Shown here one piece after another: positions 45,787-55,034 of a stretch of DNA of 64,000 nucleotides. The position numbers were made by a program, and so were the translations under genes. The stretch covers positions 62,001-126,000 of the forward strand of contig JAIOYF010000002.1 of assembly GCA_021741245.1 (NCBI GenBank), given 5' to 3'. The notes beneath the pieces are model-generated. The model searched no databases, was not told where the DNA came from, and was given only the letters and a program-made list of their open reading frames with translations. Origin of the DNA: Paracoccaceae bacterium (lineage in GTDB: Bacteria > Pseudomonadota > Alphaproteobacteria > Rhodobacterales > Rhodobacteraceae). The first letter of the stretch is position 1, and every line of letters starts with the position of its first letter.

Positions 45787-46754
45787 CCCTTCCCCCCCAG
45801 CCTGCGCAGCAAGGCCATCAGCCCGCCCTTGGAGGTCATCACCACCAACAGCAAGATAATGCCGACGGGCAGCATCCAATGTTCGGTATAGCGGGCAAGG
45901 GTGGTTTCCAGCGTGAACAGAACCCCTGCCCCGATGAAGGGACCGGCCAAAGTGCCCACACCGCCAAGGATCACCATGATCATCAATTCGCCCGACCGTG
46001 ACCAATGCATCATGTCGGGCGAGGCAAAGCGCAGGAAATTGACCATCAGCGCCCCCGCCAGCCCCGCCCCCATGCCCGACAGGACAAAGGCATACAGCTT
46101 GTAGCGATAGGTCGAGATGCCCATGGCCGCCATGCGGCGTTCGTTCTGGCGGATGCCCGCGATGATCTGGCCAAAAGAGGATTGCACAAGGCGGCGCAGA
46201 AACAGGTAATAGGCGGCGGCAAGTCCCAAAACGACCCAGTAAAGCGTGGCCTTGTCGCGCATGTTCAGGCCCGGCAAAGAATTGGTGCGGCGCACCATGA
46301 TGCCATCCTCACCGCCATAGGTTTTCAGACTGATGAACAGGAAAAAGAACATCTGCGCAAAGGCCAGTGTGATCATGATGAACTGCACGCCGCCGGTGCG
46401 CAGCGACATCGCCCCCACAAGGGCGGCGGCAAGGCCCGCAATCAAAATCGCGGCGGGCAGCGTGATCAGCATCTGGTCGGTTCCGGGGATCAGCCCAAGA
46501 AACGCGGTTCCGGCGTCGAAATGGTGATACATGATCCCCACGACATAGCCGCCGATCCCAAAAAACGCCGCATGGCCAAAGCTGACCATCCCGCCGTAGC
46601 CCAAGATGAAATTCAGGCTGGCCGCCGCCATCCCATAGATCAGGGCCTGACCGACCAGCCGGGTCCAACTGGCCTGTCCGGTCAACTCGGCGGCAAAGGG
46701 CACAAGGGCCAAGACCACAAAGACCGCCGCCAGAATGATATGCTCGCGCTTCAT
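45783..46754 (-). CDS. LIV-type ABC transporter permease (LivM-like)
   Basis: Inner-membrane permease of about 323 residues and eight or more hydrophobic segments. LivM marks are LNFILGYGGMVSFGHAAFFGIGGYV and GGVGTLAGPFIGAGVLFTLE. The start chosen precedes KREHIILAAV and comes just after the livH-like stop; longer readings begin inside that gene. Confidence 0.92.
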   Translation of the reverse strand: MKREHIILAAVFVVLALVPFAAELTGQASWTRLVGQALIYGMAAASLNFILGYGGMVSFGHAAFFGIGGYVVGIMYHHFDAGTAFLGLIPGTDQMLITLPAAILIAGLAAALVGAMSLRTGGVQFIMITLAFAQMFFFLFISLKTYGGEDGIMVRRTNSLPGLNMRDKATLYWVVLGLAAAYYLFLRRLVQSSFGQIIAGIRQNERRMAAMGISTYRYKLYAFVLSGMGAGLAGALMVNFLRFASPDMMHWSRSGELMIMVILGGVGTLAGPFIGAGVLFTLETTLARYTEHWMLPVGIILLLVVMTSKGGLMALLRRLGGKG

Positions 46755-46758
46755 CGGA

Positions 46759-47673
46759 TCACCCTTGCGCCGCAAACAGGCCGCGCGGGCGGACCAGCAG
46801 CACAAGCGCCATCATCAGATAGATGCCCATCGACGAAATCCCGACGCCCAGCGCCTGCGCCTCGGGTCCCGGCATCGCCTGTTGCAAAAGACCGGGCAAA
46901 AAGGCGCGCAGCATGGTGTCGCACATGCCCAGCACGATCCCGGCCACAAACGCACCTTTGACCGACCCGACCCCGCCAATCACCACCACGACAAAGGTCG
47001 CCAGAATGATCTCATCCCCCATGCCCACCTGCACCGACACGATGGGCGAGGCCATGACCCCAGCCAGCCCGGCCAGCAGCGCACCCAAGCCAAAGATCGC
47101 GGTGTAAAGGCCTTGAATATTCACGCCCAAGGCGCGCACCATCTGGCGATTGCTGGCCCCCGCCCGCACCAGCATGCCAATGCGGGTCTTGTTGATCAGC
47201 AGATACAGACCCACAGCCACCGCCAGACCGACGGCAATCACGAACAGCCGAAAGGTCGGATAAGGCAGGCCGGGAATGATCTCGATCGATCCCGAAAACA
47301 CCTCGGGCAGCGATGTGAACAGCGGCTGGCGGCCAAAGATCAGAACGGTGGATTGGTTGAAGATCAAGATCAGGGCAAAGGTGGCCAGAACCTGATCCAG
47401 ATGGTCGCGCGCATAAAGACGGCGCATCACGCCAAGCTCGACAACAATCCCCACGATGGCAGAGGCCGCCAAGCCTGCCAGCAGCCCGCCCCAGAAAGAC
47501 CCGGTCTGTATGGAAACCCAGGCCCCCGCGAATGCGCCAACCATATAGAACGCGCCATGGGCCAGATTGATCACGCCCATGATGCCGAAAATCAGTGTCA
47601 GGCCAGCGGCCAGCAAGAACAGCGTCACGCCATATTGCAACCCGTTCAAAAGCTGCTCGAACAAAAGAATCAT
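46759..47673 (-). CDS. LIV-type ABC transporter permease (LivH-like)
   Basis: Permease of 304 residues, opening LLFEQLLNGLQYGVTLFLLAAGLTLIFGIMGVINLAHGAFYMVGA, which is the LivH signature, with the C-terminal GGVGSVKGAFVAGIVLG. It forms the heterodimeric channel with the LivM-like protein. It lies downstream of livK beyond a terminator-like hairpin, which may lower its expression relative to the binding protein. Confidence 0.92.
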   Translation of the reverse strand: MILLFEQLLNGLQYGVTLFLLAAGLTLIFGIMGVINLAHGAFYMVGAFAGAWVSIQTGSFWGGLLAGLAASAIVGIVVELGVMRRLYARDHLDQVLATFALILIFNQSTVLIFGRQPLFTSLPEVFSGSIEIIPGLPYPTFRLFVIAVGLAVAVGLYLLINKTRIGMLVRAGASNRQMVRALGVNIQGLYTAIFGLGALLAGLAGVMASPIVSVQVGMGDEIILATFVVVVIGGVGSVKGAFVAGIVLGMCDTMLRAFLPGLLQQAMPGPEAQALGVGISSMGIYLMMALVLLVRPRGLFAAQG

Positions 47674-47728
47674 CCGCTCGTCCCCCTTTGGCGCAGGCGG
47701 TCTGTGAATTTGGGGTGCGCTGAAAAAC

Positions 47729-47756
47729 GGGCCGGAAAGGCGTTCCGATCCGGCCC
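47729..47756 (-). terminator. Terminator or attenuator between livK and livH
   Basis: On the minus strand GGGCCGGA and TCCGGCCC enclose a 12-base loop and are followed by GTTTTT, a near-ideal intrinsic terminator. It starts only ten bases past the livK stop. Because the rest of the transporter operon lies beyond it, partial read-through is expected, a common way to make more binding protein than permease. Confidence 0.75.
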
Positions 47757-47765
47757 GATGTCAGA

Positions 47766-48905
47766 TCACATCTTGCAGTCTGCGGCGTAAACGTCGCCCG
47801 CTGCTTCGATGATCTTTTCCTTGGTGACGATCACCGGATTGCCCGCCGAATCGGCCTCAATCGCGGTCAGGTACCAGTCCTGAACCGGGTGCTGGTTTGC
47901 GCCAAAGGCAAAGTTGCCACGGGTAGAGGCGAAGTCGGCAGCCTTCATCGCGGCCTGCAATGCGGCCACGTCTTCCCCACCCGCCGTGTTCAGCGCGCCA
48001 CCGATCAAAAGGCCGGTGTCATAGGCCTGCTGGGCATAGGTCGTCAGCGGGGTTTCGGGGAAGGCGGCGGCCCATGCGGCAACCATGGCCTTGGAGGCCG
48101 CGTTGTCGAAATCGGCATTCCAATGGGTGGTGCCGGTCAGACCCACGGCAGCGGGGCCAACAGCCTTGAGGATCACGCTGTCATAGGATGGCTCCGACAG
48201 CACCATCGGAATGCTGCCCAGCAAACCCGCCTGCTGATATTGCTTGAGAAAGGCAATCCCCTGCCCACCGGGGTGGAACTGGAACACCACTTGCGCGGCC
48301 TTGTCGCGGATCTGCGCCATTTCGCTGGCAAAGTCAGATTGTTCGACGCCCGTATAGATCTCGGTCACTTCGCCGCCGAACTCCCGCGTGAACCCGGCGA
48401 TGGCGTCTTTGCCGGCCTGATAGTTGGGGGCCAAGGCGACGGCAGTGGTGTAGCCAAGTTTCTTTGCCGCCGCACCCGAGGCTTCGTGCAGGCTGTCATT
48501 TTGCCAGCTGACCACAAAGTAATTCGGATGGCACTTTGCCCCGGCCAGCCCCGAGGGTGCTGCATTCGGGCTGACATAGATCGCGCCAGCATCGGTGACT
48601 TCGGGAACCACGGCCCCCGAGACGTTCGAGAACACGATGCCGGTCAGCAGCGTGATACCCTCTTCGTTCAGCATCCGGTCGGCAATCTGCACGCCCGTAT
48701 TGGGATCGCGGCCATCGTCTTCAACGACCAACTCATAGGCCGCGCCCGTCGCATCAAGGCCCAGCTTCAGACCGTTGCGAATTTGTTCGCCCAGATAGCC
48801 TGCTGGCCCTGACAATGTGGTGATCACGCCGATCTTGGTGCCTTCGGCAAAGGAGGGAACCGCCAAGGCCACCAACACACTGGCAGATGTCAAAAGTCTT
48901 TTCAT
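47766..48905 (-). CDS. LIV-type periplasmic substrate-binding protein
   Basis: Binding protein of 379 residues (Peripla_BP_6). Signal peptide KRLLTSASVLVALAVPSFAEG, then KIGVITTLSGPAGYLGEQIRNGLKLGLD, typical of LivK/amide/aromatic-acid binders. A conserved cysteine pair is not obvious (one Cys in AGAKCHPNYF and one at the C-terminus, DCKM). GGGAGAA lies six bases before the ATG. Close relatives bind branched-chain amino acids, but many in Rhodobacteraceae and Bradyrhizobiaceae bind benzoate-like acids; the neighbouring ring dioxygenase favours an aromatic ligand here. Confidence 0.88.
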   Translation of the reverse strand: MKRLLTSASVLVALAVPSFAEGTKIGVITTLSGPAGYLGEQIRNGLKLGLDATGAAYELVVEDDGRDPNTGVQIADRMLNEEGITLLTGIVFSNVSGAVVPEVTDAGAIYVSPNAAPSGLAGAKCHPNYFVVSWQNDSLHEASGAAAKKLGYTTAVALAPNYQAGKDAIAGFTREFGGEVTEIYTGVEQSDFASEMAQIRDKAAQVVFQFHPGGQGIAFLKQYQQAGLLGSIPMVLSEPSYDSVILKAVGPAAVGLTGTTHWNADFDNAASKAMVAAWAAAFPETPLTTYAQQAYDTGLLIGGALNTAGGEDVAALQAAMKAADFASTRGNFAFGANQHPVQDWYLTAIEADSAGNPVIVTKEKIIEAAGDVYAADCKM

Positions 48906-48957
48906 GTTGTTCTCCCGGTTTTGTTGCAATCTTGTTTTTGTTTTTCGTCATAGTGGC

Positions 48958-48981
48958 AGGCTTGAAAATTATTTCAAGCCT
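48958..48981. promoter_or_regulatory. Perfect palindrome between the dioxygenase gene and livK
   Basis: Ten-base arms AGGCTTGAAA and its exact complement around ATTA. It begins eight bases past the dioxygenase stop and 53 bases before the livK start. No T-run follows on the minus strand, so it is more like an operator than a terminator; TTGAAA inside it and CTATGA about 18 bases on could form an internal promoter. Confidence 0.5.
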
Positions 48982-48988
48982 AAAACAT

Positions 48989-49552
<564 letters not shown>

Positions 49553-50509
49553 TCAGGCCAGTTTCAGGCCACAGGTTTCAAACGCAAGTTTTGTCTGGGT
49601 TTTCTCGGCCTCGGTCAGGTCCAGACAGGGCGGGCGCACCCTTCCCCCGGTCTGACCCAAAAGATCTTGCCAGTATTTCTGGTGCGCATGGGGTTTTTCC
49701 GCAGGACGGGTGGATTTCAGCGCATGGCGCACGGGATCAAGGCTATCGCGGATCGCCCGCGCCTCCTCTGCACGGCCTGCAAAGGCCGCGTCGGTATAGG
49801 CCCGCATGCGTTTGTCTGCCGCTGTCTGCATCAGATAGGGCGGCGAGGAACACAGATAAAGCCGCCAGTTCAGCTCCACAATATTGTCCAGCCATTCCTC
49901 TTCCGACGCTGTGGACACGATCATCCGGTCGCTGGCCAGTTTGGTCAGCTCCACATACATGTCGCGGGGGGTGGAATACTTGATGGCAACCACGGTTTCG
50001 ATATCGGCCAGTCGGTTGCACAACTGCGGACTCATCAGATAGCCGCTGTCAGGATGCGACCACAGCGCGATACCGATATCCACCTGTGCCGCAATCGTCT
50101 CATAATAGCGGATCAGCGTTTCGTCCTGCGCCTTGTAAAAATGCAGAATCGGCGCATGAACCACGATGTAATCGGCCCCGCAGGACTGCGCATGTCTTGC
50201 CAGATCAATCACCACATCCATGTTCTGATCCGAACACGACATGATGGTTTGCGCCCGGCCATTTGCCGCCCTGACCGCCAGATCAAAGGCGCGTTTGCGT
50301 TCATCGACCGACATGGCGAAAAACTCGCCCTGCTTGCCCGCGATGAAAAAGCCGTCGATCCCCAGATCTTCGATCCAGTGGGTCATATTGGCGGCAAAGC
50401 CCTCCTCATCAATCGACAGATCCTGACGAAACGGCATCAACCCTGCCGCCCAAATGCCCTTCATATGGGCAAAGGCATGGGATTTCGCGTCTTTGCGGCT
50501 GTAGTTCAT
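49553..50509 (-). CDS. Dihydrodipicolinate synthase-family aldolase
   Basis: Class I (Schiff-base) lyase of the DHDPS/N-acetylneuraminate lyase barrel, 318 residues. The catalytic lysine is Lys177 in VVAIKYSTPRDMY. The usual GTTGE loop reads AGKQGEFFAMS, lacking the two threonines used in dipicolinate synthesis, and the Tyr motif region reads VVHAPILHFYKAQDE, so it is unlikely to be DapA. Related hydratase-aldolases split pyruvate from aromatic ring-fission products. It overlaps the aldehyde dehydrogenase gene as ATGA, which suggests that it hands an aldehyde to that enzyme or follows it. Confidence 0.85.
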   Translation of the reverse strand: MNYSRKDAKSHAFAHMKGIWAAGLMPFRQDLSIDEEGFAANMTHWIEDLGIDGFFIAGKQGEFFAMSVDERKRAFDLAVRAANGRAQTIMSCSDQNMDVVIDLARHAQSCGADYIVVHAPILHFYKAQDETLIRYYETIAAQVDIGIALWSHPDSGYLMSPQLCNRLADIETVVAIKYSTPRDMYVELTKLASDRMIVSTASEEEWLDNIVELNWRLYLCSSPPYLMQTAADKRMRAYTDAAFAGRAEEARAIRDSLDPVRHALKSTRPAEKPHAHQKYWQDLLGQTGGRVRPPCLDLTEAEKTQTKLAFETCGLKLA

Positions 50510-51972
50510 GCTGTGCCTCCGGCAACGGTCGGCTCGGTTTCCAAGTCCATTCGGTGCGAGATGGTCTTGGTCACGGTATAGTGGTGCAAGCCGTCCGCCC
50601 CACCCTCGCGGCCATGGCCTGAGTATTTCACCCCGCCAAACGGCACCTCGGCCACGCTTGCCTCCAGCGTGTTGATCGACAGGTTTCCGGCCTCGATCTC
50701 GTTGGTCAAACGATCCACATTCGCTGCCGAATGGGTAAAGCCATAGGCTGCAAGGCCAAAGGGCAGCGCATTGGCGCAGGAAATCGCCTCATCCAGCCCA
50801 GACACCGGGTTGATGATGGCAATCGGCCCAAAGGGTTCTTCGCGCATCACGCGGGCGTCGTCAGGCACCTCGGCCAGCACGGTGACGGGATAGAAATAGC
50901 CCGGCCCATTAGGGCGCGCGCCGCCACACAGCACCTTTGCCCCCTTGGCGCGGGCATCCTCCACCAGCGCCTCCATCGCCGCAATTCGGCGCGCATTCGC
51001 CAGCGGCCCCATCTCGGTGCCGGGGTCAAGGCCATCACCAAACCGCACCTGTGCGGCGCGCTCGGCAAAGGCCTTGGCAAAGGTCGCATAGGATGCTTCT
51101 GCCACGAAAAACCGCGTGGGCGATGTGCAGACCTGCCCGGAATTGCGCGCCTTGCGCACCGCCGACATCCGCCCCGCCGCATGGGCATCGACATCGTCAC
51201 ACACGATCACCGGCGCATGGCCCCCCAGCTCCATCAGCACAGGCGTCATCGACCGCGCCGCCATCTCGGTCAGATGAATCCCCACCGCCGTTGATCCGGT
51301 AAAGGCGACCACGCGGATGCGGTCTTGTGGGATCAAATAGCTGGAAATCTCGGCCGGATTGCCGAAGACAAGGTTCAGCACACCGGCAGGCAGCCCCGCA
51401 TCCTGAAACGCCCGTGCGATATGGATCGCGCCCGCCGGGGTTTCCTCGGCGGCCTTTAGGATGATCGAACATCCCGAGGCAAGCGCGCCCGCAATCTTGC
51501 GCGCAGGCTGGCTCATCGGGAAGTTCCATGGTGAAAAACCCGCAACGATCCCCGCCGGTTCCCGCACCACTGTATAGCGGATGCCGGGGGCCGACGGGAC
51601 CACATGACCATAAAGCCGCTGCGCCTCGCCTGCGTCCCATTCAAAGAACTCTGCCCCCCGGATCACCTCCATCCGGGCCTGCACCAAGGGCTTGCCGTTT
51701 TCCATGGTGATCGAGGGCGCAATCTGCGGCCCCCGTTCACGCAGCAGATTTGCCGCCCGCGTGATGATCTGCGCCCGCACCCTTGGCGCGGTGCGCGACC
51801 AGAGCGTGAAGCCACGCTCGGCCGCGTCCAAGGCATCATCCAGATCACTTTGGCGGGCAATGGGCAGGCGGCCAATCTCTTGCTCAGTGGCCGGGTTCAG
51901 CACAGGCAGGGTGTCTGACGTCTTGCGCCATGTGTTGTCGATGAAAAGGTTCAGATCAGGGTATGTGGTCAT
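50506..51972 (-). CDS. NAD(P)-dependent aldehyde dehydrogenase
   Basis: Aldehyde dehydrogenase of 488 residues: Asn150 in GFSPWNFPMSQP, Glu248 in LMELGGHAP and the nucleophile Cys282 in NSGQVCTSPTRF. It resembles succinate-semialdehyde and 2-aminomuconate-semialdehyde dehydrogenases. As the first gene of the operon with 3-hydroxyanthranilate dioxygenase it may oxidise the semialdehyde formed after ring cleavage, but a decarboxylase would be needed first in the known pathway. It is divergent from a LysR gene. Confidence 0.9.
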   Translation of the reverse strand: MTTYPDLNLFIDNTWRKTSDTLPVLNPATEQEIGRLPIARQSDLDDALDAAERGFTLWSRTAPRVRAQIITRAANLLRERGPQIAPSITMENGKPLVQARMEVIRGAEFFEWDAGEAQRLYGHVVPSAPGIRYTVVREPAGIVAGFSPWNFPMSQPARKIAGALASGCSIILKAAEETPAGAIHIARAFQDAGLPAGVLNLVFGNPAEISSYLIPQDRIRVVAFTGSTAVGIHLTEMAARSMTPVLMELGGHAPVIVCDDVDAHAAGRMSAVRKARNSGQVCTSPTRFFVAEASYATFAKAFAERAAQVRFGDGLDPGTEMGPLANARRIAAMEALVEDARAKGAKVLCGGARPNGPGYFYPVTVLAEVPDDARVMREEPFGPIAIINPVSGLDEAISCANALPFGLAAYGFTHSAANVDRLTNEIEAGNLSINTLEASVAEVPFGGVKYSGHGREGGADGLHHYTVTKTISHRMDLETEPTVAGGTA

Positions 51973-52043
51973 GACAGGCCCGCAGGTTGCTTTGGTCCAT
52001 TAATTCGCAGTGGAGCATTGAATGCAAATGAAGTAATCGAAGC

Positions 52044-52068
52044 TGGATATTCATATTTGGAATAGCCA
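52044..52068. promoter_or_regulatory. Candidate LysR operator
   Basis: A near-perfect palindrome TGGaTATTC-N7-GAATAgCCA that includes the LysR-type T-N11-A core. It ends three bases before the LysR start codon and about 70 bases before the divergent aldehyde dehydrogenase start, fitting autoregulation and control of the catabolic operon. Confidence 0.55.
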
Positions 52069-52071
52069 AGA

Positions 52072-53028
52072 ATGAGCCAACTTCCCCTGCTTGAGACTCA
52101 CCTGTCCCTTCGGCACCTGAAGTTGATCGACGCCATCGCCCGTGAAGGCACGCTACTTGGTGCGGCGCAAAGCGTTGGTCTGACGCAATCCGCCGTCACA
52201 AAGGCCCTGCAAGAGGCAGAGGCCACCACCCAAACCCGCCTATTTGACCGCACAAATCGCGGCGTGCATCCAACGCAGGCGGGCGAGGTTCTGGTGGCCC
52301 ATGCCCGCCTTGTGCTGACCCAGTTGCGACACGCGGGGCAGGAACTGGAGGATCTGCGCTCTGGCTCGGGTGGCCGGGTCGCGGTGGGCGTTCTGGTGTC
52401 GGCTGCCGTGTCGATCCTGCCCTCGGCCATCGCCGCCGTCCGCCAACAGCGGCCCAATCTGGCGGTCAAGGTGATTGAGGGCACCAATGACGTGCTGATG
52501 CCCCTGCTGCGCTCCGGCGAGATTGATCTGGTCATTGGCCGCCTGCCTGCCCTTTCCAGTGGCAGCGGCATCGCCGAAGAAGTGTTGTGCGAGGATTTCG
52601 CCCAGATCGTGGTGCGCCGGGGCCATCCGCTGGTGCAAAGACCGGGCCTGACCTTGGCCGATCTGATGGACCAGCCTTGGATATTGCCGCGTCAGGAAAC
52701 CAGTCTGCGCAGCCAGATTGACGAAGGGTTTCGCCAGATGGGCCTGCGCGCCCCGGTCAATATCGTGGAATCCGTGTCGATCCTGACCAATCTGGCCCTT
52801 GTTCTGAACGCTGATTATCTGGTGGTCTGGCCCGTTCAACTGGCCCGGTTCGAGGTGCATCTGGGCTTGGTTCAGGCGCTGGACATCCCCTTGCCGTCAA
52901 CCCACCGCCCCATCGGCATCTCTACCCGTCGCGACGCCCGCCTGTCGCCTGCCGCCGATACCTTGATCGCGGCGCTGCGCCAATCGGCAAAACAGCACGA
53001 GGTGACCTTGGATCTGCCCGTCACATAG
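52072..53028 (+). CDS. LysR-family transcriptional regulator
   Basis: Activator or repressor of 318 residues. The N-terminal winged helix is LSLRHLKLIDAIAREGTLLGAAQSVGLTQSAVTKALQEAE (residues 11 to 50); the remaining part is the two-lobe effector domain (GRVAVGVLVSAAVSILPSAI onward). It is divergent from the aldehyde dehydrogenase gene and so the likely controller of that operon; the effector is probably the imported compound or an intermediate. Confidence 0.9.
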   Translation: MSQLPLLETHLSLRHLKLIDAIAREGTLLGAAQSVGLTQSAVTKALQEAEATTQTRLFDRTNRGVHPTQAGEVLVAHARLVLTQLRHAGQELEDLRSGSGGRVAVGVLVSAAVSILPSAIAAVRQQRPNLAVKVIEGTNDVLMPLLRSGEIDLVIGRLPALSSGSGIAEEVLCEDFAQIVVRRGHPLVQRPGLTLADLMDQPWILPRQETSLRSQIDEGFRQMGLRAPVNIVESVSILTNLALVLNADYLVVWPVQLARFEVHLGLVQALDIPLPSTHRPIGISTRRDARLSPAADTLIAALRQSAKQHEVTLDLPVT

Positions 53029-53108
53029 GCTTGGCCGCCCCAAAGCACGGCAAGCACCGTCTGTCCCCAGATCGAGGCGCCCCGTTCAGCCAAGGGCAAA
53101 AAGAACCC

Positions 53109-53774
53109 TCAGGCGGCCTTGCGCATCCTGTCGCGGATTGCGTCTGCGGTTTTGGTGTAGTGACTGGCCAAAAGGCGCACCGCTGTGTCGGCCTCGCGCG
53201 CCAGCACAGCCTCGGCCAGCGCGCTGTGTTCGGCTTGGATGTCGCGCCCCAAAATGCTGGACGGACCCGAGGCAACCAGCGCCGGGATGCGATAGCGTTC
53301 CGTCGCCGCATAAAGCCGCTCAAAGAACTCCAGCCGCCACGGTGACCGACAGGCCGCGAGCAGCGCCCGGTGAAAGGCATAGTGCCGCGCCTCGATATCC
53401 CAGACGCTGACCGCGCTGACCGCTGCACGATCGACCTGCAGTTTCAGGGCATAAAGCGCCGCCACAATGGCCGCCGACCAATCATCATCCCCATACTGGA
53501 TCGACAGGCGCAAGGCATCGCTTTCCACAAGGATGCGGCTGTCGACGGCATCTTGCATCTCATCGATCGACAAAGGCGCAACCTTGAAGCCGCGCAGCGC
53601 CTCGGCCACCACAAGACGCTCCACCTGCAGCCTGCTCAACGCCTCACGCAGGGGCGAGAACCCCATGGCGTAACGCGCGCTCAACTCCGCCATGCGCAGC
53701 GGTTGGCAGGGGCCAAGCAGGCCTTGGATGATGTCGCGGCGGATCGCGAGATAGGCTTTTTCCGATAGCGTCAT
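53109..53774 (-). CDS. GntR-family (FadR-type) transcriptional regulator
   Basis: Regulator of 221 residues with the GntR winged helix (EKAYLAIRRDIIQGLLGPCQPLRMAEL, then SPLREALSRLQVERLV) and the all-helical FCD effector domain (ILVESDALRLSIQYG; HYAFHRALLAAC; QAEHSALAEAVLAREADTA) with the metal-ligand-type histidines. The start precedes TLSEKAYL; a longer frame runs into the divergent dioxygenase gene. It faces the gentisate dioxygenase cluster across 130 bases holding a strong palindrome. Confidence 0.9.
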   Translation of the reverse strand: MTLSEKAYLAIRRDIIQGLLGPCQPLRMAELSARYAMGFSPLREALSRLQVERLVVAEALRGFKVAPLSIDEMQDAVDSRILVESDALRLSIQYGDDDWSAAIVAALYALKLQVDRAAVSAVSVWDIEARHYAFHRALLAACRSPWRLEFFERLYAATERYRIPALVASGPSSILGRDIQAEHSALAEAVLAREADTAVRLLASHYTKTADAIRDRMRKAA

Positions 53775-53820
53775 GCTGCCTGCTCCTGTTCCTTGCGTGT
53801 TATGACCCAGCCCGGATTGC

Positions 53821-53858
53821 ATGGCAATTTCTATATTTTCGAAAATCTGTCTTGCCAT
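53821..53858. promoter_or_regulatory. Nested palindromes between gntR and the dioxygenase gene
   Basis: The 12-base perfect palindrome ATTTTCGAAAAT lies within outer arms ATGGCAA and TTGCCAT, whose centre is one base away. The site is 47 bases from the GntR start and 49 bases from the dioxygenase start, a good place for a GntR operator that controls both directions. Confidence 0.5.
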
Positions 53859-53906
53859 CCATCGGATCAAGGGCCATCCTTTCGTGACCTTTAAGGGAGT
53901 CCCGGC

Positions 53907-55025
53907 ATGGCCAGAGCACATGAAAACCACCGCGAGGATGTGGTGGGGCGCGCGAATGTCGAAGATACGCCGGAACTGCTGGCCTATTACGACGAGTTGG
54001 CAGAGCTGGACGCAGGCGCGCTTTGGACGGTTGCCAACAAGATCGAGCCTTGGCAGCCCAAGTCGCAATCGGTGCCGGTCGTCTGGCGCTACAAGGATCT
54101 GCGCGCGCATGTCTTGCGCTCGGTCGATCTGGTCACGCCGGAAAAGGCGGGGCGGCGGGTGATCTATCTGAACAATCCGGGGCGGCAGGATGTGTCGGCG
54201 GCGGTGGGCTGGCTTTACGCGGGCTTGCAGGTGATGAACCCCGGCGAAAAGGCGGGCGCGCATCGCCATTCCGCCAGTGCGGTCCGCTTTATCATGGAGG
54301 GCAGCGGGGCCTATACAGTCGTGGATGGCCACAAGATGACGCTGGGCCGCAACGACTTTGTGCTGACCCCGAACGGCACATGGCATGAGCATGCGGTGGA
54401 ACCCGACGGCACGCCCTGCATCTGGCAAGACGGGCTGGACATTCCCTTTGTCAACGCGATGGAGGCGAATTTCTATGAAGTTCACCCGCAGGGCACGGAA
54501 CCCGTGGCCTTTCCCGTTGATGACATGACCAAGAAATGGGGCAACCCCGGTCTGCGCCCGTCAGATGATTGGTCCAAACCCTATAGCCCGATGTTCAAAT
54601 ATGAATGGGCCCCGACCTATGCTTCGCTGCAAACCTATGCACAAAGCTGCGAGGGCTCTGCGTTTGACGGACATTTGCTCGAATATGTGAACCCGGCGAC
54701 CAATGGCCCGGTGATGCCCACCATGGGGGCCTCCATGCAGATGCTGCGCCCCGGCCTGCACACGCGGGCGCATCGCCATACCGGCAGCTACCTTTACCAC
54801 TGCGCCAAAGGGGCGGGCTATTCGGTGATCGACGGCAAGCGCTATGACTGGTCCGAACGTGACATCTTTTGCGTGCCATCCTGGGCTTGGCATGAGCATG
54901 TGAACACCTCCGCCACCGAGGATGCGGTGCTGTTTTGCCTGTCCGATCTGCCGGTGATGCGGGCGCTGGGTCTTTATCGCGAACAGGCTTACGCCGAAAA
55001 TGACGGCTTTCAGCCGCTAAAGTAA
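53907..55025 (+). CDS. Gentisate 1,2-dioxygenase-type cupin
   Basis: Iron(II) ring-cleaving dioxygenase of 372 residues with two cupin domains. The catalytic first cupin has GAHRHSASAVRFIMEGSGAYTVVDG and TWHEHAVE for the histidine ligands; the second has TRAHRHTGSYLYHCAKGAGYSV and WAWHEHVN. Length and order match gentisate and salicylate 1,2-dioxygenases. Gentisate would give maleylpyruvate, the natural substrate for the next gene's family. GGGAG lies seven bases before the ATG. Other 2-hydroxybenzoates are possible substrates. Confidence 0.88.
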   Translation: MARAHENHREDVVGRANVEDTPELLAYYDELAELDAGALWTVANKIEPWQPKSQSVPVVWRYKDLRAHVLRSVDLVTPEKAGRRVIYLNNPGRQDVSAAVGWLYAGLQVMNPGEKAGAHRHSASAVRFIMEGSGAYTVVDGHKMTLGRNDFVLTPNGTWHEHAVEPDGTPCIWQDGLDIPFVNAMEANFYEVHPQGTEPVAFPVDDMTKKWGNPGLRPSDDWSKPYSPMFKYEWAPTYASLQTYAQSCEGSAFDGHLLEYVNPATNGPVMPTMGASMQMLRPGLHTRAHRHTGSYLYHCAKGAGYSVIDGKRYDWSERDIFCVPSWAWHEHVNTSATEDAVLFCLSDLPVMRALGLYREQAYAENDGFQPLK

Positions 55026-55034
55026 GGATACCCG

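Noticed and set aside
49553-50509. dapA (dihydrodipicolinate synthase)
   Set aside because: The two threonines of GTTGE are replaced and the operon context is catabolic.
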